7,069 bases of DNA, taken from the NCBI GenBank assembly GCA_934256595.1, contig CAKQOW010000076.1, positions 1 through 7,069 on the forward strand, given 5' to 3'. Under the pieces are notes generated by a model. It saw only the letters and a list, made by a program, of their open reading frames with translations. It made no database searches and was not told the origin of the DNA. The stretch is from an uncultured Clostridia bacterium. Its GTDB lineage: Bacteria > Bacillota > Clostridia > Peptostreptococcales > Anaerovoracaceae. The position numbers and the translations under genes are program-made. This document shows, piece by piece, positions 1 through 5,005 of the stretch (positions are counted from its first letter, which is position 1; each line of letters begins with the position of its first letter).

Positions 1-75
1 CAGTGTTCATTCCTGTACATATCGACTCCAGGCGTGCTGGAATGGATAGGACAGAAAGTAAATAAAGACTATTAA
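1..75 (+). CDS. C-terminal end of an upstream gene (partial)
   Basis: An open frame enters from the left edge and ends at TAA 73-75, giving 24 residues (QCSFLYISTPGVLEWIGQKV then NKDY). Its stop lies 12 bases before the murI start with no terminator between, so the two genes are probably co-transcribed. The pattern of an aromatic residue, I-S-T, and then a W-I pair near the C-terminus is reminiscent of the last strand and helix of trypsin-fold (S1) proteases, which often end in a YTRVS...WI pattern. Twenty-four residues are too few to claim this. The function should be treated as unknown. Confidence 0.55.
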   Translation, partial: QCSFLYISTPGVLEWIGQKVNKDY

Positions 76-87
76 AGGACAGACAAT

Positions 88-867
88 ATGAACGATGACA
101 GAAGCAGACTTCCGGTTGCCGTAATGGATTCAGGTATCGGAGGGATAAGTGTATTAAAGGAAATAGTAAAACTGATGCCTGGTGAGGACTGCATATTCTT
201 CGGAGACTCTGTAAATGCCCCTTACGGAACCAAGGAGCTTTCACAGATACAGGAAATCGTAATGGACAGGGCGCAGTATCTTTATTCAAAGGGAATTAAA
301 GCTCTGGTGGTGGCCTGCAATACGGCAACCAGCGCTGCAATCGGACTTCTCAGGGACAGATACAGAGATATTCCGGTGATAGGAATAGAGCCTGCGCTCA
401 AACCGGCGGTTTCGGGGGACGAGAGGCATACCGTTGTGGTTATGGCAACTCCCATGACTATCAGAGAAGATAAATTCCAAAGCCTTATGGCAAAATATGC
501 AGACGAGGGTACAGTGTATCCCCTGCCGTGTCCGGGACTTGCAGACCTGATTGAAGACGGCAATACAGAGGGCGAGAAGCTTGAAAAATATATACTGGAG
601 CTTCTGATACCTTATCTCAATGAAGACATAGACTATATAGTGCTGGGCTGCACCCATTATCCCTTTGCAAGAAAAACAATACAGAAAGTGGCGGGAGACA
701 AGGTCAGGATAATCGACGGTAGCCTTGGCACGGCAAAGCAGCTCAGGCGCAGACTCAAAGCTGCGGGACTCGAAAACCCTAAAACAGACGGAGGCATCAT
801 AGTGTTTGAGGACAGTATTCCCGCAAAAACAGAGCTGTGCAGGCAGATGTTTGAAAAAGACATTTAA
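88..867 (+). CDS. murI: Glutamate racemase
   Basis: A cytoplasmic, cofactor-independent racemase that converts L-glutamate to D-glutamate for the peptidoglycan stem peptide. The 259 residues are close to the usual family length of about 260-275. The hallmark motifs are all present: an N-terminal DSGIGG (residues 14-19) with the conserved Asp/Ser, GDSVNAPYG (39-47), the first catalytic Cys in ACNTAT (Cys77), an IEPALKPA loop (100-107), and the second catalytic Cys in GCTHYPF (Cys188), whose neighbouring His190 is also conserved. Both bases of the two-cysteine mechanism are therefore intact and the enzyme should be active. The ATG at 88 is preceded by AAAGGA (74-79) at 8 bases, overlapping the stop of the preceding gene, which suggests coupling in an operon. 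No clear terminator follows it; a 10-bp perfect palindrome ATGTATACAT lies at 874-883. The family call is secure. Confidence 0.97.
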   Translation: MNDDRSRLPVAVMDSGIGGISVLKEIVKLMPGEDCIFFGDSVNAPYGTKELSQIQEIVMDRAQYLYSKGIKALVVACNTATSAAIGLLRDRYRDIPVIGIEPALKPAVSGDERHTVVVMATPMTIREDKFQSLMAKYADEGTVYPLPCPGLADLIEDGNTEGEKLEKYILELLIPYLNEDIDYIVLGCTHYPFARKTIQKVAGDKVRIIDGSLGTAKQLRRRLKAAGLENPKTDGGIIVFEDSIPAKTELCRQMFEKDI

Positions 868-895
868 AAAATTATGTATACATTAAAAATATCAG

Positions 896-923
896 TAGAT
901 TTATTCTGAATTTCGTATATAAT
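896..923 (+). promoter_or_regulatory. Candidate promoter of the carboxyltransferase gene
   Basis: A perfect -10 hexamer TATAAT lies at 918-923 in an AT-rich gap. The best -35 candidate is TAGATT at 896-901 (3 of 6 matches to TTGACA) with a 16-bp spacer, so the -35 is weak. Transcription would start near 930, leaving a leader of about 47 bases before the ATG at 977. The -10 match alone makes a promoter plausible, but its strength is uncertain. Confidence 0.45.
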
Positions 924-964
924 TAAAATATTAAAGATAAACAGCAGTTGTTTCAGGCTGCGGT

Positions 965-970
965 AAGGAG
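965..970 (+). promoter_or_regulatory. Ribosome binding site of the carboxyltransferase
   Basis: AAGGAG lies 6 bases before the ATG at 977. It is strong and well placed, and it fixes the start. Confidence 0.85.
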
Positions 971-976
971 AGAAAT

Positions 977-2374
977 ATGGCAAAAGTAGGAGTTACAGAA
1001 ACTGTATTAAGAGATGGTCATCAGAGCTTAATCGCAACAAGAATGACTACCGAAGAAATGCTTCCTATTCTGGAAACCTTAGATAATATCGGTTATAACG
1101 CTCTTGAAATGTGGGGCGGTGCAACTTATGACGCCTGTATCAGATTTCTTGATGAGGATCCGTGGGACAGACTTAGAATAATCAGAAAAAAAGTTAAAAA
1201 CACAAAGCTTCAGATGCTTTTAAGAGGCCAGAACCTGCTGGGTTACAGACACTATGCAGATGACGTTGTTGATGAATTCGTTGACAGAGCCGTAGCAAAC
1301 GGTATAGATGTAATCAGAATTTTCGATGCTTTAAACGATATGCGTAATATCGAGAGAGCAATACAGGCAACCAAGAAATGCGGAGCTCACGCACAGGGCA
1401 CAATGTCATACACAATCAGCCCTATCCATACAAACGAGGTATTTGTAGAGCTTGCCAAAGAAATAGAGCAGATGGGAGCAGATTCCGTATGTATCAAGGA
1501 TATGGCGGGACTGCTTGACCCGTACAACACATACAAACTGGTTAAAGACATCAAGGCTGCAATATCAATTCCTCTTGAAATTCATACACACGCAACAAGC
1601 GGACTTGGCAGTTTAACATATATGAAGGCAATAGAGGCAGGCGCTGATATGATAGACACTGCGCTTTCACCATTTGCAGAGGGCACATCACAGCCTCCTA
1701 CAGAGCCTATAGCTTTCGCATTCAAGGGAACTGAATACGATTTAGGCCTTGACCTTGATTTATTAAACGAAGCATCAGAATACTTCAAGCCTATCAGAGA
1801 GAAATACATTGCCAACGGATTAATGGATCCTAAGCTTATGGGTGTTGATATCAATACACTTAAATATCAGGTTCCGGGTGGTATGCTTTCAAATCTGGTA
1901 TCACAGCTCAAACAGGCAAATGCCATGGATAAGTTTGAAGAGGTACTCAAGGAAGTTCCTAGAGTAAGAGAAGACTTCGGATATCCGCCTCTTGTAACAC
2001 CAAGCTCACAGATTGTAGGAACACAGGCTGTGCTTAACGTTGTTATGGGGGAAAGATACAAGATGGTTCCAAAGGAAGCAAAGGATCTTGTAAAGGGTAT
2101 GTACGGCAAGACAACAATTCCTATTAAGCAGGAAGTTGTTGATAAAATTCTCAAGGGCGAAGAGCAGGTCACATGCAGACCGGCAGACCTTCTTGAGCCT
2201 GAGCTTGAGCAGATGAAAAAAGAGTGTGCAAAGTGGACGCATCAGGAAGAAGATGTACTCACAAAAGCATTATTCCCTCAGCCTGCCGAAACTTTCTTCA
2301 AAAAAAGAGAAGCAAAGCTGTACCAGATAGACCACGATCTTCTTGACGAAGAGAACTGTGTATATCCTGTATAA
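977..2374 (+). CDS. oadA: Biotin-dependent carboxyltransferase, OadA/PycB type, no biotinyl domain
   Basis: The carboxyltransferase subunit of the oxaloacetate decarboxylase alpha / pyruvate carboxylase B / transcarboxylase 5S family. These proteins move CO2 between oxaloacetate or pyruvate and carboxybiotin on a carrier. The DRE-TIM-type barrel motifs run in order: ETVLRDGHQS (8-17, metal-ligand Asp13), MWGGATYD, LLRGQNLLGY, RIFDALND, CIKDMAGLLDP (Lys174, the position of the carbamylated metal-ligand lysine), and the metal-binding HTH of IHTHATSG (His203 and His205). SPFAEGTSQPPTE follows, then the conserved OADA/PYC carboxylase domain. At 465 residues it stops where longer OadA proteins (about 590) continue into a Pro/Ala linker and biotinyl domain, and no MKM biotin site is present. 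It must therefore use a separate biotin carrier protein. No carrier, biotin carboxylase or membrane decarboxylase subunit is seen in the window, so the direction (anaplerotic carboxylation or decarboxylation) is open. The family is secure; the exact reaction is inferred. Confidence 0.93.
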   Translation: MAKVGVTETVLRDGHQSLIATRMTTEEMLPILETLDNIGYNALEMWGGATYDACIRFLDEDPWDRLRIIRKKVKNTKLQMLLRGQNLLGYRHYADDVVDEFVDRAVANGIDVIRIFDALNDMRNIERAIQATKKCGAHAQGTMSYTISPIHTNEVFVELAKEIEQMGADSVCIKDMAGLLDPYNTYKLVKDIKAAISIPLEIHTHATSGLGSLTYMKAIEAGADMIDTALSPFAEGTSQPPTEPIAFAFKGTEYDLGLDLDLLNEASEYFKPIREKYIANGLMDPKLMGVDINTLKYQVPGGMLSNLVSQLKQANAMDKFEEVLKEVPRVREDFGYPPLVTPSSQIVGTQAVLNVVMGERYKMVPKEAKDLVKGMYGKTTIPIKQEVVDKILKGEEQVTCRPADLLEPELEQMKKECAKWTHQEEDVLTKALFPQPAETFFKKREAKLYQIDHDLLDEENCVYPV

Positions 2375-2386
2375 TATATGACAAAG

Positions 2387-2415
2387 AGGGGCGTTATACG
2401 CCCCTGTATTTTTTT
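2387..2415 (+). terminator. Intrinsic terminator after the carboxyltransferase
   Basis: Stem AGGGGCG (2387-2393) pairs perfectly with CGCCCCT (2399-2405) across a short TTATA loop, whose outer T-A can add an eighth pair. It is followed by GTA and seven Ts (2409-2415). It begins 12 bases after the stop codon. A textbook Rho-independent terminator, separating the regulator gene transcriptionally. Confidence 0.93.
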
Positions 2416-2440
2416 GCACATAAGCTTTGCAGCATATACA
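2413..2440 (+). promoter_or_regulatory. Weak candidate promoter of the LuxR-family regulator
   Basis: TTTGCA at 2413-2418 and TATACA at 2435-2440 each match 4 of 6 consensus bases, with a 16-bp spacer. The -35 overlaps the T-tract of the preceding terminator. It is the best candidate in the 50 bases available between the terminator and the regulator's ribosome binding site, but it is weak. Low-level expression or read-through is also possible. Confidence 0.25.
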
Positions 2441-2454
2441 AGACTTAAGGGAAT

Positions 2455-2459
2455 GGAGG
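2455..2459 (+). promoter_or_regulatory. Ribosome binding site that decides the regulator start
   Basis: GGAGG lies 6 bases before GTG 2466 and is the only good Shine-Dalgarno sequence here. It lies inside the longer open frame that begins at TTG 2427, which has no ribosome binding site of its own. This favours GTG 2466 as the true start. Confidence 0.8.
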
Positions 2460-2465
2460 TTAAAA

Positions 2466-4817
2466 GTGAACCGCAATATTGTCATAAAGCCTGAGATTGC
2501 CAAACAGTTTAAAAATGCAATGGACAGCGGACAGGTGGTACTGTTCAGCGCGCCGTGCGGAATGGGCAAAACCACTGTGGCGCGTGCTCTGCTTGCAGGA
2601 CGCAGGGTTCTGGAGATATCGGCAGGAAGCCCCGATTTTGAAATACCGGAGCCCGATGGAAGCTGGGAAGTTCTCCTTATAGACAATCTGCAGAAGATAG
2701 ACGACCCTGCAATGCAGCAGAACCTGTGCAGACTTATAGAAGAAAATCACGCATTGCGTTTTGTACTGCTGTCAAGAGGCGCGGCTCCCGGCTGGATAGT
2801 ACATTTTCAGTATGCCGGAGCAATGATAACAATAGATACAAAGGGACTGATGTTTGGCAGAGAGGAAACCGAGAAATTTCTTGAAGCAAGAGGAATATCC
2901 GTAAGCCTCAAAGAGCTTGATAATATATACAGAGAAACGAAGGGATATCCTCTGGTGCTTTCTATACTGGCGCGTCATATGTCATCGGGAGAAAAATTCG
3001 GACAGGCTGTGATTACCGATATTCAGAGAGAGCTGTTTCTGTATTATCAGGAGGCAGTCTACAACAGATTTGATTTATATATCCGCAGATTTCTGCTTAC
3101 ACTTGCTCCTTTTGAAGTGCTTGATACAGAGCTTGTCAAAATGGTCAGCGGTGACAGCAGGGCGGGAGAGATGCTGGGAAAGATACATAAGAAAACCTCT
3201 ATGTTTCTTTATGACAGTATAGATGAATTCAGACTCTGGCCTGTTTTCAGAAAGTTTCTTCTGTGGGAGATGGAGCAGGAATATACAGATGAACAGAAAC
3301 AGACCCTTTACGGCAGAGGAGGTCTTTATTATGAATTGAGCGAGGACTATGACAAGGCGCTGGAGTGCTATGTCAGAGCAGGCAATCATTCCAGAGTTTC
3401 TGAACTGCTTATCAAAAATGCCCAGAAGCACCCGGGAAGCGGCAATTATGAGACTATGGAGAAATACTATATGATGCTGGATGACGGCGAGATTATGTCA
3501 TCGCCTTCGCTTATGCAGGCCATGAGTATGCTGTGCGCGCTGCGGGGTGATTATGAAGCATCAGAAAAATGGTATGATACGCTTAAGACGTTTGCGGGCA
3601 GCAAATCACATACAGATGCTTCATACAAAGAAGCCAGAAGCAGAATCGCGTGGCTTGACATATCACTGCCGCAGAGAAGCATAAACAGTGTTTCAGCGGC
3701 AATAATGAAAGCCTTCAGCCTTATGAGAAACAGAGAAATAACACTTCCGGCATTTTCGGTTACAAGCACACTGCCGAGTATAATGAACGGCGGCAAGGAC
3801 TTTTCAGAATGGAGCAAAAAAGATGATCTGATTTATATTGCTATGAAGAGACCTGTTGAAATGGTGCTGGGAAAGGACGGTATAGGTATTGCGGACTGCG
3901 CCATTGCCGAGAGCAAATTTGAAAAGGGCGAACGTGTGTCGGGAAGAATATTTTCCCTTGTATCAAAAATGGGTGACATTCAGACCAGAGGCACGCCGGA
4001 TATTGAATTTGCCCTTGTGGGACTTCTCATCAGAAGCATGATTGATGAGGGCAGAGCCTGCGATGCAATGCAGGCCGCGGTATCTATACGAAAAAGATTT
4101 GAAGAAGCAGGGAACAGCAGATTTCTGCCTAATATAGACGCCCTTATATGCAGAATAAATCTCATAACAGGGGATACAGAGGCGGTGGATGCGTGGTATC
4201 GCCGTAAAGCACCTAAAGACCCTGTAAACTTCAAGGTTATGAGAAGATACAGATATCTGACGCAGGCAATGGCGGAAATCGCATCGGGTGAAAACCGCGC
4301 TGCGCTGATTACACTGGCGCCGATGGTTCCTTACTGTAAAGCCTGCTCAAAACATATAGACGGAATTCATGTAAACGTGCTGACAGCAATTGCGAAATAC
4401 AGAAGCGGAGCTTCAGAGTGGCAGAATAATATGAGCATGGCTCTCGATGCGGCATCATGCTTCAGCTTTGTCAGAACTATAGGAGAATACGGAGCGGCGG
4501 TGCTTAATCTTCTCGGAATATGCAATTGGGATAAAAATGCCGAATTCCTGAGAAAGGTCACAGAAGCGGCAAGACAGCAGGCCGTATATTATCCCGACTT
4601 TATGAAGATTGCTGCAGAAACCCTCGAGCCTCTGACAACGACAGAACTGCAGGTTTTAAGACTTATATGCGCAGACAAGACCAACTCCGAGATAGGAGAG
4701 ATACTCGATATCAAGGTATCGACAGTCAAAAGCCATGTAAGCCACATATTGCAGAAACTGTCCGTAAAGCGCAGAAACGAAGCCAAGACGGTGGCGGAGA
4801 AACTGAAACTGTTATAA
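2466..4817 (+). CDS. Large ATP-binding LuxR-family transcriptional regulator (MalT-like)
   Basis: A cytoplasmic DNA-binding regulator of the STAND/MalT-like architecture, 783 residues from GTG 2466; MalT itself is about 900. The N-terminus holds a Walker A site APCGMGKTT (29-37, Lys35), comparable to APAGYGKTT in MalT-type proteins, and a Walker B LLIDN (Asp73). A FVLLSR strand (99-104) resembles the sensor segment of this class. A winged-helix-like and helical middle follows. A region with TPR-like character (about 275-320, with YYELSEDYDKALECYVRAG) begins a long helical repeat domain that presumably binds the inducer or partner. The last 61 residues (723-783) are a classical LuxR/GerE helix-turn-helix with LTTTELQVLRLI, NSEIGEIL and VSTVKSHVSHILQKL. 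Known members are ATP-dependent activators. The signal is unknown. It is a single-gene transcription unit bounded by terminators, just upstream of the surface-protein gene whose promoter carries a palindrome at an activator position. That this gene is its target is an inference. Confidence 0.9.
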   Translation: MNRNIVIKPEIAKQFKNAMDSGQVVLFSAPCGMGKTTVARALLAGRRVLEISAGSPDFEIPEPDGSWEVLLIDNLQKIDDPAMQQNLCRLIEENHALRFVLLSRGAAPGWIVHFQYAGAMITIDTKGLMFGREETEKFLEARGISVSLKELDNIYRETKGYPLVLSILARHMSSGEKFGQAVITDIQRELFLYYQEAVYNRFDLYIRRFLLTLAPFEVLDTELVKMVSGDSRAGEMLGKIHKKTSMFLYDSIDEFRLWPVFRKFLLWEMEQEYTDEQKQTLYGRGGLYYELSEDYDKALECYVRAGNHSRVSELLIKNAQKHPGSGNYETMEKYYMMLDDGEIMSSPSLMQAMSMLCALRGDYEASEKWYDTLKTFAGSKSHTDASYKEARSRIAWLDISLPQRSINSVSAAIMKAFSLMRNREITLPAFSVTSTLPSIMNGGKDFSEWSKKDDLIYIAMKRPVEMVLGKDGIGIADCAIAESKFEKGERVSGRIFSLVSKMGDIQTRGTPDIEFALVGLLIRSMIDEGRACDAMQAAVSIRKRFEEAGNSRFLPNIDALICRINLITGDTEAVDAWYRRKAPKDPVNFKVMRRYRYLTQAMAEIASGENRAALITLAPMVPYCKACSKHIDGIHVNVLTAIAKYRSGASEWQNNMSMALDAASCFSFVRTIGEYGAAVLNLLGICNWDKNAEFLRKVTEAARQQAVYYPDFMKIAAETLEPLTTTELQVLRLICADKTNSEIGEILDIKVSTVKSHVSHILQKLSVKRRNEAKTVAEKLKLL

Positions 4818-4823
4818 CAAAGC

Positions 4824-4853
4824 AGAGCCTTTCCATAGTGAGGGGCTCTTTTT
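4824..4853 (+). terminator. Intrinsic terminator after the LuxR-family regulator
   Basis: AGAGCCTTTC (4824-4833) pairs with GAGGGGCTCT (4840-4849) over 10 bp including two G-U pairs, with a 6-base loop, followed directly by TTTT (five Ts counted from 4849). It begins 7 bases after the stop codon. It isolates the regulator from the downstream gene, so that gene needs its own promoter. Confidence 0.9.
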
Positions 4854-4897
4854 GAGTGAATAAAGTTACCTGAAAAAGGAAGAAAAAAATATGCTAT

Positions 4898-4915
4898 ATC
4901 CTACTTTGGTAGGAT
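4898..4915. promoter_or_regulatory. Perfect inverted repeat overlapping the -35 box (candidate operator)
   Basis: ATCCTAC (4898-4904) and GTAGGAT (4909-4915) are perfect inverted repeats of 7 bp around a TTTG centre. There is no T-tract behind it, so it is not a terminator. Its right arm shares bases with the -35 hexamer. The centre (4906.5) is about 43 bp before the transcription start expected from the -10 box at 4938-4943, which matches the -42.5 site of class II LuxR-type activators. The 18-base dyad with a short AT-biased centre fits a dimeric helix-turn-helix protein. The binding protein is not known; the adjacent LuxR-family regulator is the obvious candidate. A repressor would also fit this position. 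Confidence 0.65.
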
Positions 4916-4943
4916 GACAGGAGGGCAGTGGAGAGGTTATAAT
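4914..4943 (+). promoter_or_regulatory. Promoter of the secreted surface-protein gene
   Basis: A -35 box ATGACA (4914-4919, 5 of 6 consensus), an 18-bp spacer that is G-rich, and a perfect -10 TATAAT (4938-4943). Expected start is near 4950, giving a leader of about 56 bases. The leader contains a small 5-bp hairpin, ACCTT (4955-4959) with AAGGT (4964-4968). This is the best promoter in the window and lies between a terminator and the gene it would serve. Confidence 0.75.
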
Positions 4944-4990
4944 AAGAGTAACTAACCTTGAATAAGGTACAAATAAGGATATTTTGCAGG

Positions 4991-4997
4991 AAAGGAG
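4991..4997 (+). promoter_or_regulatory. Ribosome binding site of the surface-protein gene
   Basis: AAAGGAG lies 8 bases before ATG 5006. It is strong and well placed. It shows that translation is meant to begin at the signal peptide rather than at the in-frame ATG 5050 of the downstream frame, which has no such site. Confidence 0.85.
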
Positions 4998-5005
4998 ATA
5001 ATATT

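Noticed and set aside
874..883. ATGTATACAT palindrome as the murI terminator or an operator
   Set aside because: It has no loop, no GC pairs to speak of and no T-tract, and short AT palindromes are expected by chance in this AT-rich gap.
4667..4855. A 62-codon + strand frame over the end of the regulator gene
   Set aside because: It overlaps the highly conserved HTH coding region in another frame, reads into the terminator and has no ribosome binding site of its own.
4898..4915. Palindrome as an invertible-promoter recombination site
   Set aside because: There is only one copy of the dyad in the window and no recombinase gene nearby, so no invertible segment can be defined.
4912..4937. G-rich spacer as a G-quadruplex
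   Set aside because: Only pairs of Gs and a single GGG are present, with uneven loops, so at best a weak two-layer structure; nothing supports a role.
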